Notes: generated by a model from the letters alone, not told the origin. Shown: positions 8,709 through 18,176, counted from the first letter of the stretch. The stretch: DNA of 64,000 nt from G965218495 sp965262785 (GCA_965262785.1 OZ253559.1:3038001-3102000); one strand, 5' to 3'. Made by a program: numbers and translations.

Positions 8709-9686
8709 TTGCCCGCGCCCAGCTCACTTGGCGATGGTCGCCTGCCCGTATCTTTTGCCGACGTCGCCGCCGCTGCGAAGCGCTTGGACGGCGTGGCACA
8801 CCGCACCGCAATTGTCACGTCACGGACGCTAGACAGTCTCGTGGGTGCCACGGTCTACTGCAAGTGCGAGAATTTTCAGCGCGCCGGCGCCTTCAAGTTT
8901 CGTGGGGCCTACAATGCGCTGAGCCAGGTTGACGACGACAGTCGTAGACGCGGTGTCCTGACGTTTTCTTCAGGAAATCATGCCCAAGCCGTGGCTCTGG
9001 CAGGGCAGCTCCTAGGAGTCCCAGCCACCATCATCATGCCGTACGACGCACCGGTGGTAAAGCTTCAAGCGACCCGCGGCTATGGAGCCTCCATCATTAC
9101 CTATGATCGAAACGAAGAGAGCCGCGAAACGCTCGCCACGCGGATAGCCAGAGAGCAGCAACTGCCTGTGATCCCGCCGTATGACGATCCGCATATCGTA
9201 GCCGGCGGGGGCACGGCGGCGCTGGAGCTCTTGCGGGATGCCGATCCGCTCGACTATGTGCTGGTTCCGTGCGGCGGGGGCGGCCTCCTGTCCGGCTCGG
9301 CCCTTTCCGTGCGTGCTATAGCACCCCAGTGCCAGGTCATTGGCGTTGAACCAGCCAACGCCGACGATGCTACGCGAAGCTTCCGCACAGGCGTGCTGCA
9401 CAAGGTGTCCAACCCTGATACCATAGCCGACGGTGCCCGCACACCGTCCCTGGGCAAGGTCACGTTTCCGCTTGTGAAGAGCCTCGTGCACGACATGGTG
9501 ACCGTGTCCGAGAAGCAGATCCTCGCCGCAACGCGTTTTCTGTGGGAGCGCATGAAGCTGGTTGTTGAGCCTACCGGCAGTCTGGCCGTAGCTGCACTCC
9601 TGGGCGGCGCCTTTGTCGCCAAAGGCGCCCGCATTGGCGTGATTCTAAGCGGTGGCAACACTGACCTCGAACTCTGGGCTGCCTGA
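8709..9686 (+). CDS. PLP-dependent threonine/serine dehydratase
   Basis: Fold-type II PLP enzyme of 325 residues, likely deaminating threonine to 2-oxobutanoate or serine to pyruvate (serine racemase activity is also possible). The PLP lysine is K63 in AFKFRGAYNAL. SSGNHAQAVALAG and the phosphate-binding glycine loop PCGGGGLLSGSAL are both intact. The proposed start is TTG 8709; no better ATG gives the full N-terminus. There is no C-terminal ACT domain, so it resembles the catabolic rather than the isoleucine-regulated biosynthetic type. Confidence 0.88.
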   Translation: MPAPSSLGDGRLPVSFADVAAAAKRLDGVAHRTAIVTSRTLDSLVGATVYCKCENFQRAGAFKFRGAYNALSQVDDDSRRRGVLTFSSGNHAQAVALAGQLLGVPATIIMPYDAPVVKLQATRGYGASIITYDRNEESRETLATRIAREQQLPVIPPYDDPHIVAGGGTAALELLRDADPLDYVLVPCGGGGLLSGSALSVRAIAPQCQVIGVEPANADDATRSFRTGVLHKVSNPDTIADGARTPSLGKVTFPLVKSLVHDMVTVSEKQILAATRFLWERMKLVVEPTGSLAVAALLGGAFVAKGARIGVILSGGNTDLELWAA

Positions 9687-9781
9687 GGGCACTACCTTGG
9701 ACGTGAACGCATGGATCAGTTGAAAAAATGGCCCTAGGCATACGGGCCGCCCCAGGGCCTGCTCATCACGGAGTGGAAAAC

Positions 9782-9820
9782 GGAGCCACTGACCACTGAT
9801 ATACAGTGGTCAGTGGCTCC
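9782..9820. terminator. long perfect hairpin between convergent genes
   Basis: A perfect 17-bp stem (9782-9798 with 9804-9820) closes a 5-nt loop ATATA. It lies between the converging dehydratase and surE genes. On the minus strand it is followed by a short T stretch (GTTTTCC), so a bidirectional terminator is the simplest reading, although no long T tract is present on the plus strand. Confidence 0.6.
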
Positions 9821-9974
9821 CCTCTTCGCAAGCGTGATAATGCACCCGAGCCGGACCTGTGCCGGTGGCAGTACCGCAGCTCCTGCGCACGCTTCCCCGG
9901 CACGAATGCCTGCAGCGCCATCCCTCAAGACCCGGGGGCACTAGGACAGAGCTGTTTGGGGACATGCCACCTGC

Positions 9975-10775
9975 CTATATCAGGTGCTCGGCCCAACGCC
10001 ACGTACCCAGCACACCAAGGCACCCATGGGCGGTAAGGTCATGTTGGATGGGGCTGATGGATACGTATCCGGCTTCTACGGCATGCACATCGGTGTCAGG
10101 GCCGCCGTCAAGGTTGAAAAACTTTCCTTTATACCAGAAGGACATGTGGTCGGAAGCATTCGTCCGCTTGACAAAGGATTCCTCATAGCGTGCGCGTGCA
10201 AGGCGAGTCACCGATATGCCTCTAATCTGATCATACGGTAGCGGCGGGACGTTGACATTTAGCACGATTCCACGTGGGAGGCGGCTGCGCAGAACCTTCC
10301 GCCCTATCGCCAGGGCATACCGTGCAGCGGCTCCATAGTCCCCAGCCTCGCCCTCAACGAGCGAAAATGCCATCGAATCCACTCCCCGAATCGATGATTC
10401 CGTCGCTGCGCTCACCGTGCCCGAATACATTACGTTGACCGCCATGTTGGATCCACTGTTGATGCCGCTCACCACCAAATCTGGGCGCCGATCCAGCAGC
10501 GAATTCAAAGCCAACTTCACGCAATCTGCCGGTGTGCCGTCAATCGCCACCGAGCGAATTGCCGCCAATGCGCCTTCAAACTTATATGGAAACGCGTGAA
10601 CGGCGCGCCGAAGTGTGATAGCATGCCCCACTGCACTCTGCTCCTCCTTGGGCGCGATGATCACCACATTACCCAATTCCATCATGGCCGAGCCCAGCGC
10701 CGCGAGCCCCGGTGCCTCGATGCCGTCATCGTTCGTCACCAGGATGAGCGGTTTCCTGCGCCTCTGCGTTTGCAC
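9975..10775 (-). CDS. surE: 5'/3'-nucleotidase SurE
   Basis: Metal-dependent nucleoside monophosphate phosphatase of about 266 residues. The hallmark LILVTNDDGIEAPG contains the metal-binding Asp-Asp pair. VIIAPKEEQSAVGHAIT, DGTPADCVKLAL and LVVSGINSGSNMAVNVMYSGTVSAA (read as consecutive blocks) are family motifs. The frame is open to 10949, inside panB. I prefer the GTG at 10775 because AGAAGG lies eight bases before it and it gives the usual length; GTG at 10784 is an alternative. It lies about 30 bp downstream of panB. Confidence 0.93.
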   Translation of the reverse strand: MQTQRRRKPLILVTNDDGIEAPGLAALGSAMMELGNVVIIAPKEEQSAVGHAITLRRAVHAFPYKFEGALAAIRSVAIDGTPADCVKLALNSLLDRRPDLVVSGINSGSNMAVNVMYSGTVSAATESSIRGVDSMAFSLVEGEAGDYGAAARYALAIGRKVLRSRLPRGIVLNVNVPPLPYDQIRGISVTRLARARYEESFVKRTNASDHMSFWYKGKFFNLDGGPDTDVHAVEAGYVSISPIQHDLTAHGCLGVLGTWRWAEHLI

Positions 10776-10806
10776 AGCTGGCACCTTCTCGTCTGTCGGA
10801 AGTCTG

Positions 10807-11610
10807 CTAATAGCTCTCTTCTTTGCTCGGAAACCGTCGTGCACGCACATCGTCCGCGTAGTTCCGTACGGACTGCGTAATGGTAGCGGCCAAAGAGGCA
10901 TACCGGCGTACAAAGCGCGGATTAAAGTCAGTAGTAAGCCCCAACGCATCGTGTGTCACAAGGACCTGGCCGTCACAGGCGGGTCCAGCCCCGATGCCGA
11001 TAGTCGGAATAGCCAACGATCGTGTCACCACTTCCGCCAGCGCAGCGGGAATCTTCTCCAACACAAGGCCAAAGCACCCAGTCTTTTCCAACAACTTGGC
11101 ATCCTCCTTAAGCCGCTCGGCCTCCTCTTCGTCACGTGCTCGCACCTTGTAGCTACCAAAGCGGTAAATGCTTTGCGGTGTCAGGCCGAGGTGCCCCATT
11201 ACCGGTATGCCTGTCTGAAGGATGCGCTCAGCCGCTGGAAGACCCGCCCTGCCCCCTTCGATCTTTACGGCATGCGCACCGGTCTCCTTCATGACACGAA
11301 TCGCGGAGTGCAAAGCCTCCTTGGAGTTTCCCTGGTATGATCCAAATGGCAAGTCAACAACGACCAGCGCCCGCTTAACCGCCCGAACCACGCATTGCGC
11401 ATGATAGATCATGTGATCCAGCGTGATGGGCAGGGTCGTCTCGTTGCCGGCGATGACGTTGGAGGCAGAGTCCCCGACCAGAATCACATCCACGCCCGCC
11501 GCGTCAATGATGCGCGCAAGCGTATAGTCGTACGCCGTCAGCATGGCAATCGGCGTACCGCTCGCTTTCATCTCCTGAAGAGTCTGCGTGGTAACGCGCC
11601 TGGTTGCCAT
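10807..11610 (-). CDS. panB: 3-methyl-2-oxobutanoate hydroxymethyltransferase
   Basis: First committed step of pantothenate (vitamin B5/CoA) synthesis, adding hydroxymethyl from methylene-THF to 2-oxoisovalerate to give ketopantoate. The 267 residues are typical. Conserved stretches include MLTAYDYTLARIIDAAGVD, ILVGDSASNVIAGNETTLP (Mg-binding Asp), VVDLPFGSYQ, AHAVKIEGG and VMGHLGLTPQSI, with the C-terminal IGIGAGPACDGQVLV. It sits upstream of surE on the same strand. panC is not in the window. Confidence 0.97.
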   Translation of the reverse strand: MATRRVTTQTLQEMKASGTPIAMLTAYDYTLARIIDAAGVDVILVGDSASNVIAGNETTLPITLDHMIYHAQCVVRAVKRALVVVDLPFGSYQGNSKEALHSAIRVMKETGAHAVKIEGGRAGLPAAERILQTGIPVMGHLGLTPQSIYRFGSYKVRARDEEEAERLKEDAKLLEKTGCFGLVLEKIPAALAEVVTRSLAIPTIGIGAGPACDGQVLVTHDALGLTTDFNPRFVRRYASLAATITQSVRNYADDVRARRFPSKEESY

Positions 11611-11754
11611 GAAGGATCCCTTAGGTCACTTCACTCGTCGCCCGGAGCCTACACTAGTGCCTCTGGGCGCACTCCGCATTCTCTGACGGACGCTGGTGCC
11701 GTTGTGGAGCTGTACGCCGGAGCACCCTAAAATAGTGCGTGCGCCTGTGATAGT

Positions 11755-12330
11755 TTAGTTCCCTGCGGACTCGGCTGCGCTGACGTCTATGCCCAGTTCT
11801 CGCGCCACATCCAGCGTGATGTCCACGATGCGTTCCTCGTTGGCATAGAGTATGATGGGCTGGGTGCGACCGGCCTGGATGCGAAGCACCAGATCCAAAC
11901 CCTTCTCTTGCGAAATCTTCTTGATGGCCGCATCCACCTGCTCAAAGATGGGGCTGAGCATTTCCGCCTCGCGCCGCGCCAAGTCTTCCTGGGCGTCTGC
12001 CGCCTTTTGTTGCAGCTCCTGCTGGGAGACCTGCAGGTCAGCCTCCCTTTCTGCCCGGCGCTGCGGGGACAGCAGTGACTGCTGCTGTTGATAGCGCTCT
12101 ACCTTGCCCTGCAATTCGTCGGCCATCGCCTGCAACACTTTCTCGGTGGCCTCAAACTCTGTCTGGAGTGCCCGTTGGATGTCTTGAAATTCAGGCATAT
12201 TGGAGATGAGGATCTCATGATCGGTGTACCCAATCTTGAGCGCTGGTAGTTGCTGGCCCAACGCGGGCGTTGCAAAGGCCACCAACAGCGTTAGAAGTCC
12301 CAGACGTCGTAGAAGTAGTATCGACTGCAT
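11755..12330 (-). CDS. OmpH/Skp-like periplasmic chaperone (copy 2)
   Basis: 191 residues with a signal peptide (LLRRLGLLTLLVAFATPALG, cleavage near residue 25). A long Gln/Glu/Ala-rich helical hairpin follows (about residues 50-130: ALQTEFEATEKVLQAMADEL, and the QQKAADAQEDLARREAEML arm). This is the coiled-coil tentacle of Skp-type trimers that hold unfolded outer-membrane proteins. The ends (KIGYTDHEILISNMPEFQ and IVDITLDVARELGI) form the small beta body. It is the last gene of the bamA cluster, 23 bp after its paralogue. Confidence 0.87.
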   Translation of the reverse strand: MQSILLLRRLGLLTLLVAFATPALGQQLPALKIGYTDHEILISNMPEFQDIQRALQTEFEATEKVLQAMADELQGKVERYQQQQSLLSPQRRAEREADLQVSQQELQQKAADAQEDLARREAEMLSPIFEQVDAAIKKISQEKGLDLVLRIQAGRTQPIILYANEERIVDITLDVARELGIDVSAAESAGN

Positions 12331-12353
12331 AATGTACCGTTTAAGTGAAGTGG

Positions 12354-12956
12354 CTACTGACCTTGAACATTCCGACCGCCGCTGCGCCCCGAATCCGCGC
12401 CACCACTGGCACCACCAGGGGCGCCCGATTGCTGTACTTCGATGCCGAGCTCGGCCAAGACGGCTACGCTGATGTTGTGGCTCTCATCCGTAAAAAGAAA
12501 CACGTAGTCGCCGCTGCGGTCAAAAACATAGTCAAAGCCTTCAGCTACGGCTACCGATTCTATGGCTATCAGCACCTTCTCCTGAATGGGCCGCAGCAAC
12601 TGATCCTGCTGCCGGTACAACTCACCTTCCGGACCGAAATACTGTGTCCTGCGGCTGCTGAGCTCCTCCTCAGCGAGCATGATCTCCTCCTGCTTTCGCT
12701 GCCGCTCGTCATGCGTGTAGAGCAACTCGAGTGACTTGTATTCCTGAAAGAGCCTGTCGACTTCGCCCTGGCGCTCCTCAAGGTCCTGAGTCCACTGGTC
12801 CGCTAGCCGGTCAAGCTGCTGCTGGGCAGTGGCAAACTCTGCAACGTGATCATAAATGTAGTCCGAATCCACAAAAGCAATGTTCATCTGCGCCGCGGCC
12901 GGCGCGCTGATCAGGGCGCAAAATACGAACGAGAGAATTACCGAAGACACCTTCAT
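12354..12956 (-). CDS. OmpH/Skp-like periplasmic chaperone (copy 1)
   Basis: 200 residues with a signal peptide ending SAPAAAQ (about residue 23) and a Skp body beginning MNIAFVDSDYIYDHVAEF. The charged coiled-coil arms (QLDRLADQWTQDLEERQGEV; RQRKQEEIMLAEEELSSRR) are followed by a Gly/Ser-rich disordered tail (GAPGGASGGADSGRSGG) absent from the neighbouring paralogue. It probably escorts outer-membrane proteins to the BamA encoded 24 bp upstream. Two tandem skp-like genes after bamA are common in Bacteroidota and related phyla (general knowledge). Confidence 0.87.
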   Translation of the reverse strand: MKVSSVILSFVFCALISAPAAAQMNIAFVDSDYIYDHVAEFATAQQQLDRLADQWTQDLEERQGEVDRLFQEYKSLELLYTHDERQRKQEEIMLAEEELSSRRTQYFGPEGELYRQQDQLLRPIQEKVLIAIESVAVAEGFDYVFDRSGDYVFLFTDESHNISVAVLAELGIEVQQSGAPGGASGGADSGRSGGRNVQGQ

Positions 12957-12980
12957 GTGATCTTGTCTGTTTTAATCCGG

Positions 12981-15503
12981 CTAGTTGCCGAACCCTTGCC
13001 CGAGTGTGAACTGGAACAGCCACTTGTTGCTGCCGTCATGCTTGCTTGACTGCCCTCCGTACGGCACAAACGAGTCCAGATTGTAGCCATAGGTGATCTC
13101 CAGCATGCCGAGAATCGGCAGGAAAAGCCGCGCCCCCACCCCCACGGACCGGAATAGCTGCGTTGGGTTGTACGTTGAAAAGTTGTCCCATGTGTTTGCG
13201 GCATCCATGAAGACGTAGGGCGCCGCTGTTAGCTGCGGCGTCTGGACAGCCAATAGGCGCAGCTCTGACGTAAACTTGTTCAATACGCGCCCGCCAACCG
13301 GTTCACCATTGCGCCGCGGACCCAGTACCCGCTCCGGATAGCCACGCATAAACACGATGTCTTTGCCGTAGTTGTTAAAGGCGCCCTGGTAATCAAACGG
13401 CGAACCACCCACGATGTACCGCTCAAAGAGCACGTCACTGCCAGTTAGCGAACCGATATAGCCGAACTCGCCCGTCATGTTGACGGTCAGCTTGTTCATG
13501 ATCGGCACATTCCAAGAGGAATTCAGGCGCCACTTGTGATATTGCACGAAGCTGCCAATCGGAACTGCCAGGGTTGCCGACAGCAAGAAATTCGACCCGG
13601 TCGTTGGAAATATCGGATGGTCCAGCGAGCTGCGCGTAAGCGCCTGCCGCACAGTAACCTGCTCACTCGTGCCCTGCGGCAGCACAGCGGTAAAGTCCCT
13701 ATTGATGAAGTGCTGGTACCCCAACGAGGTCGAAGTGCTGAACTTGTCATCCGGCCACTGCAGCCGCTGCTCATAGAACACCGTGCCCGATGTACGCACG
13801 AAGTACTCCCTTGGGTTATCAGTTGGCCTGTTGTAGGCGTAAAACGAATACCCGTACCCGCTGAAGCGAGAATGCGACAAGCTAAACCCAGCCGGCGTGG
13901 GCCGACCCCTGAACCACGGCTCCGTAAAACTTACCTGATAGCTCTGGTAGGCCTTGCCACTTGTTTGTAAAGCCACAGAAACGCGCTGCCCATCACCCGC
14001 CGGCAAAGGTTTCCACGATTCGCGCCTGAAGAAGTCGCCCGCCGAGAAGTTGTTGAAGGCGAAGCGGAGCATCAGGATAAGTCCGTAGCGGTGATACGAA
14101 CCGGAAAGCTCTAGCTGGTCGCTGCCAACCTCGTCAAGGTTATAGGTCAGATCGACTGTCTTGGCTTCGTTGTTCAGATTTATGCTTGGTCCGGCGCCAA
14201 GCTTTTCCTGATCAAAGTAGTTTAGCTGCGACAGGCGCCGAATACTCTCCTGAATCCCCCCACGGCTGAAGGTCTGCCCCGGAATGGTATACAGCTCCCG
14301 CCGGATGACGTGCTCCTTCGTCTTGGAGTTGCCCGCAATGTCAATCTGACCAAATTGAAAGATGTCACCTTCGTAGATGTCGTAGTGGAGATCCAGCGAG
14401 TCCCCTTCCACCACACTGACTTCCGGCTCAACACGGAAAAGCATGTGGCCGCGATTCATATACAGGCTGGACACGTCGCTGGTCTGCTTGTTGCCGTACA
14501 GATTCTGTTCTATACGCTGTCCGTTGTAAGCTTCTCCAGGATCGACCCCAAGGGCGGTGGACAGCACTCCGTCCGGATACACGGTGTTGCCCTCCCACGT
14601 AACGTTCCTGATGTGGTACTTCGGTCCCTCAATGAAGTTAAGCTGCACCACGAGGCCGGCCTTCTTATCGGAGGTGTCAAGGTAGACGGAGTCCTGCGTT
14701 ATGCGCGCATCGTAGAATCCTTTGGCGTTGTAGTGTTCAAGCACCCGCACCTTGTCTTCCTGGTACAGCGACCGATCAAACCGGGACTTGCGCCAGAAAA
14801 ACAAGGGCTTGTACGCCTTTGTCTTCTTAAGCTTGCTTCGCACCTTTCTTGCAGCAATCGTTTCGGTGCCGTTGATCAGGACCTCCTTTATGCGCACCTT
14901 CTGGCCAATGTCTACGTCAAAGTTGACATCCACCATGTCTTCGCCAGAGGGCTCACGCGTCACATCGACGTCAGCTAGCATGTGACCTTTTTCGCCGAAG
15001 TAATCCTTGATGACCTGAACCGACCGCTCGAGGTCGCCCGGTCGTACGCGGCTGCCTTTGAAGAGCGGCACTTCTTTTTCCAACTCCTTCCTGTGCCGCT
15101 TTTTGATGCCGCTGAAGGTGAATTCTTTAAGCTGTGGCTCCTCCTTGACCTGAATTTTGAGAAACACGCCGGTCCCGGCTCTACGCTCCTCAATAACCTT
15201 CACATCCGAGAACACATGCAGCTTGTACAGCGAGCGAATGGCCTCGGCGATTGCCTGGTCGGCGGGAAGCGTGATCATCTGCCCGGCGGCCAGCCCGCTA
15301 CTGCGCAGGACAAAGTTGATCATGCTTTCGGACTCTACGCCGTCAACGGAGATACCTAAGATTTCCAGCTCCTGCGGAGTCGGGGATAGCGGTGAATTGG
15401 TGCCGCCGTTGCCCGCTCCCGATACGCGAGGCGTGGTGGACTGCGCGCAAAGAACTGCGGGCAGGGCAAAGGTAATCAGGCAAAGATGGAGCTTGCGCAG
15501 CAT
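12981..15503 (-). CDS. bamA: outer membrane assembly factor BamA
   Basis: Central component of the beta-barrel assembly machine in the outer membrane: 840 residues with a signal peptide (LCLITFALPAVLCAQ). Successive POTRA repeats run from about residue 47 to 430 (YKLHVFSDVKVIEE; LKEFTFSGIKKRHRKELEKE; VRIKEVLINGTETIAARKV; YHIRNVTWEGNTVYPDGVL; FQFGQIDIAGNSKTKEHVI). A C-terminal 16-strand barrel contains the lid-loop-like FMRGYPERVLGPRR. It ends FQFTLGQGFGN rather than with the usual terminal aromatic residue. It is the first gene of bamA-ompH-ompH. Confidence 0.95.
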   Translation of the reverse strand: MLRKLHLCLITFALPAVLCAQSTTPRVSGAGNGGTNSPLSPTPQELEILGISVDGVESESMINFVLRSSGLAAGQMITLPADQAIAEAIRSLYKLHVFSDVKVIEERRAGTGVFLKIQVKEEPQLKEFTFSGIKKRHRKELEKEVPLFKGSRVRPGDLERSVQVIKDYFGEKGHMLADVDVTREPSGEDMVDVNFDVDIGQKVRIKEVLINGTETIAARKVRSKLKKTKAYKPLFFWRKSRFDRSLYQEDKVRVLEHYNAKGFYDARITQDSVYLDTSDKKAGLVVQLNFIEGPKYHIRNVTWEGNTVYPDGVLSTALGVDPGEAYNGQRIEQNLYGNKQTSDVSSLYMNRGHMLFRVEPEVSVVEGDSLDLHYDIYEGDIFQFGQIDIAGNSKTKEHVIRRELYTIPGQTFSRGGIQESIRRLSQLNYFDQEKLGAGPSINLNNEAKTVDLTYNLDEVGSDQLELSGSYHRYGLILMLRFAFNNFSAGDFFRRESWKPLPAGDGQRVSVALQTSGKAYQSYQVSFTEPWFRGRPTPAGFSLSHSRFSGYGYSFYAYNRPTDNPREYFVRTSGTVFYEQRLQWPDDKFSTSTSLGYQHFINRDFTAVLPQGTSEQVTVRQALTRSSLDHPIFPTTGSNFLLSATLAVPIGSFVQYHKWRLNSSWNVPIMNKLTVNMTGEFGYIGSLTGSDVLFERYIVGGSPFDYQGAFNNYGKDIVFMRGYPERVLGPRRNGEPVGGRVLNKFTSELRLLAVQTPQLTAAPYVFMDAANTWDNFSTYNPTQLFRSVGVGARLFLPILGMLEITYGYNLDSFVPYGGQSSKHDGSNKWLFQFTLGQGFGN

Positions 15504-16106
15504 GAATGACGACGCGTTGGGCGCAGTTTGGTGGAACCGTTGAAAGGTGACTCAGGTTTCCCTGGTATGTCTTGGAAACGTATCTGCCACTTGCTTTAGT
15601 ACCTTTTGCCGCCGTATTGCGGTCTGGTATGGCACGTCCGCATAGATGGCAAGAATCCTGCCAAGGCGGCACGCCAACTCGCGCCACGTCTCGCGCAGGA
15701 GTGCTCCGCTTGTGCGTACGGAAACTTAGCTCCTGTTGAATCCGGTCACGCTTTCGCTTTGTGAGCGCCCTGGTGTTACATGGACAAGCCGCGGCCTTGC
15801 CTTAGTCAGGGCATGGACTCAAGGACTGCCCAAGGCCATTGGGCGCTAACCCTGCAAATGCGAGCAGGACCCGAAGACTGCGCGCACGCGCGGCTGGCGC
15901 TTTTGCCCTACACTGTAGCCAGATTAGAAATTAAGCTTAGTCAGACTACGCGGCATGTACAGCCTCAACGAAAAGGGCCTCATTGGTATGCAACGTAGCC
16001 GACTTGTTGGCCTGTAGAAGCGATGTGTGGGGTCGTTTGCTGCTCTTGCCGTAACTTGCATGCCACCACAGATGGTGAATGGTATCCACTTGCACTAGCC
16101 TAGCGA
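15504..16106. other. divergent intergenic region between bamA and the Septu operon
   Basis: About 600 bp with no convincing gene; short frames on both strands lack family features. It should hold the bamA promoter on the minus strand and the ptuA promoter on the plus strand. It marks the boundary between the conserved block and the first accessory block. Confidence 0.45.
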
Positions 16107-17408
16107 ATGCTATACGCTTCCAGCCTTACGGTGAAGCACGTTAAATGCTTCCCCGGCGAATTCAGGGTAGAATTCAGCGCTGCCACCAAGAGTGGTGGCA
16201 GCTGGACATTATTGCTCGGTGACAATGGCACGGGCAAGACCTCCCTTCTTCGCTGCATCGCCTTGTGCCTTTGCAATAAGACATCTGCTACGGGTCTCCT
16301 AACGGAGCTCCCGGGAAGCTTCATCCGGGACGGCTGCAGTGAAGCAGAAATAGTACTTGAGTTGTCAGATGGTCAAGTGAATTACGAGATCAAAACTACC
16401 CTACAGAAGTCAACCGACGGCGAATCTGAGAATCTCGAGCAGAAAGTCACCAATGCCAAACGGCAATTGGACTGGAAGAGGCTCTTTGCCTGCGCGTATG
16501 GGGCAATGTGCGGCACCATCGGGGACAGCAATTTCGACCGTTATCGCCCCATAGACTCCTTGTATACTCTTTTCAACTACGACGCCAGTCTTCAGAACCC
16601 GGAAACCGCGCTGCGCCGCGTCGTGCAGCAGAAAGGTGTCAAAATGCGCGATCTACTTGAGCAAATCGATCGCGTGTTGATGCTGAAACCAGGTTCCACG
16701 CAGCTGACTCCTTCGGGAATCCGAATCTGCAAGAATGGGGATACTTCTGTTCCAGTTGGAGCTGCCGGTGACGGATACGCATTCGTGCTTGCATGGATTA
16801 GCGATCTGCTGGGGTGGTGGCACCTCAGAAACGGAGGGGCTAACGCACATACCGTCAAAGGTATAGTACTAGTGGACGAGGTTGACAGGCACCTCCATCC
16901 TAAATGGCAGCGCAGGATTATCAGATTGCTCACGGAGGCATTTCCTGGTGTGCAGTTTATTGGTACAACTCATTCGCCGCTTACAGTCATCGGAGCCGCC
17001 AGGGACAGTGACCAGTATTGTCGTCTTGTGCACTTGCAGAATAACATGGACCATGAAGGAGTCACTGCCCGCTCTGGGATCGAGCCGCCAAAGGATCAAC
17101 GGGCCGATCAGGTACTTACATCGTACCTCTTTGGGCTCCATACAACGATGAACGACGTTGTGGTTGAGCGCATAGAACGATACGCCAAGTTGAGGACACG
17201 CAAGCAATTGACCCCTGAAGAGCAGCAAGACATGAATGAACTCAGGGAAGGGCTTAAGCGCGACCTCGGAAAGCCCGAGACCGGACTTCAGCAGCGAGTA
17301 GAAGAGGCCCTGCACTTCGTGCTGGCTTCGATAGACAGTGATTATGAGGACACTGACGCAGCCGAGTTTGCGATTCGGCGAAAGGTACGGAAATTAATGG
17401 CATTCTAG
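16107..17408 (+). CDS. ptuA: Septu defence ATPase PtuA
   Basis: 433-residue SMC/RecF-like ABC ATPase of the Septu anti-phage system, in which PtuA forms a complex with the nuclease PtuB and infection releases DNA degradation. It starts with the AAA-type strand LTVKHVKCFPGEFRVEF. Walker A is GDNGTGKT at 38-45, Walker B with catalytic Glu is IVLVDE at about 253-258 within VDEVDRHLHP, and the H-loop is FIGTTHSP (about 285-291). The C-terminus is helical and charged. The assignment as PtuA rests mainly on the partner gene 12 bp downstream; alone it could be another OLD/AAA-type ATPase. Confidence 0.85.
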   Translation: MLYASSLTVKHVKCFPGEFRVEFSAATKSGGSWTLLLGDNGTGKTSLLRCIALCLCNKTSATGLLTELPGSFIRDGCSEAEIVLELSDGQVNYEIKTTLQKSTDGESENLEQKVTNAKRQLDWKRLFACAYGAMCGTIGDSNFDRYRPIDSLYTLFNYDASLQNPETALRRVVQQKGVKMRDLLEQIDRVLMLKPGSTQLTPSGIRICKNGDTSVPVGAAGDGYAFVLAWISDLLGWWHLRNGGANAHTVKGIVLVDEVDRHLHPKWQRRIIRLLTEAFPGVQFIGTTHSPLTVIGAARDSDQYCRLVHLQNNMDHEGVTARSGIEPPKDQRADQVLTSYLFGLHTTMNDVVVERIERYAKLRTRKQLTPEEQQDMNELREGLKRDLGKPETGLQQRVEEALHFVLASIDSDYEDTDAAEFAIRRKVRKLMAF

Positions 17409-17420
17409 GCGTCATTGCCC

Positions 17421-18176
17421 ATGATCAAGATCAGTTTTCAGGAGCCAACTACGCCGTGTTGGCGTAGTTGGCGCGTGGCCTGCGAGCGTGTCCTCGCCCG
17501 GCTGCTGCAAGCCCGCGCATCAGGTGATAAGTTGACGATCGGAAAGCTGTATAGGGATCCGCGGATAACGTCGATTTACAAGTCCACCGGTCCACCCTTC
17601 TTTGGTAAGTGCGCATACTGCGAGTCTAAGATTCTGACTAATCAGCACGGGGATATGGAGCATTGGAGGCCTAAGGGAAAGGTGACTGACGTGGATGACC
17701 AAACCGTCTATTTGAAGCGCGAGGGCGACGGATCCGAAGAGCATCCTGGGTATTACTGGCTGACATACGAATGGACCAATTTGCTTCTGGCTTGTAGTGC
17801 CTGCAATGTTCTCGCAAAAGTGCGTGAGCCGGAAAAGAAGATCGGAAAGGGTAACCGTTTCCCAGTTGAAGGGTTTAGAGCGGAAAAAATTGGCGAGGAA
17901 GCTTGCGAAAAGCCGCTACTCCTAAATCCTCTTCATGATGACCCTTCGAACCATTTGGAAGTTGACCTAGAAACAGGGATACTCTTGCACCGTACGAAGC
18001 GGGGCAAGGCGTGCATCGAAGTTCTTGGGCTCAATGCGCGAGCAGGTCTCGTGGAGCAACGCTTGCAGCACGTCAACTTGCTCCAAGATCAGGCGAAGTT
18101 ATTCCAATTCTGTCCAGACGATACCAAACTTAGGAGCCTTTTGCACAATTCACTTCAGCCCTTGATTTGGGAGTAG
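17421..18176 (+). CDS. ptuB: Septu defence HNH nuclease PtuB
   Basis: About 251-residue HNH nuclease partner of PtuA. A zinc-knuckle pair frames the active site: CAYC (about 64-67) and CSAC (about 125-128). The DMEHWRPKG block supplies the first catalytic His, and the second half reads YEWTNLLLACSACN followed by KGNRFP. The C-terminal block PLLLNPLHDDPSNHLEVD and LGLNARAGLVEQRL are typical of PtuB. I chose ATG 17421; TTG 17415 is possible, and neither has a strong ribosome site. An unusual hairpin lies in the first codons. Confidence 0.87.
   Translation: MIKISFQEPTTPCWRSWRVACERVLARLLQARASGDKLTIGKLYRDPRITSIYKSTGPPFFGKCAYCESKILTNQHGDMEHWRPKGKVTDVDDQTVYLKREGDGSEEHPGYYWLTYEWTNLLLACSACNVLAKVREPEKKIGKGNRFPVEGFRAEKIGEEACEKPLLLNPLHDDPSNHLEVDLETGILLHRTKRGKACIEVLGLNARAGLVEQRLQHVNLLQDQAKLFQFCPDDTKLRSLLHNSLQPLIWE
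17444..17472 (+). other. 12-bp perfect hairpin inside the start of ptuB
   Basis: GCCAACTACGCC (17444-17455) is perfectly complementary to 17461-17472 across a 5-nt loop, starting 24 bases inside the ptuB frame. There is no T tract after it. A stable stem this close to the start codon could limit ptuB translation or make expression depend on ribosomes arriving from ptuA. A regulatory role is inference. Confidence 0.5.
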
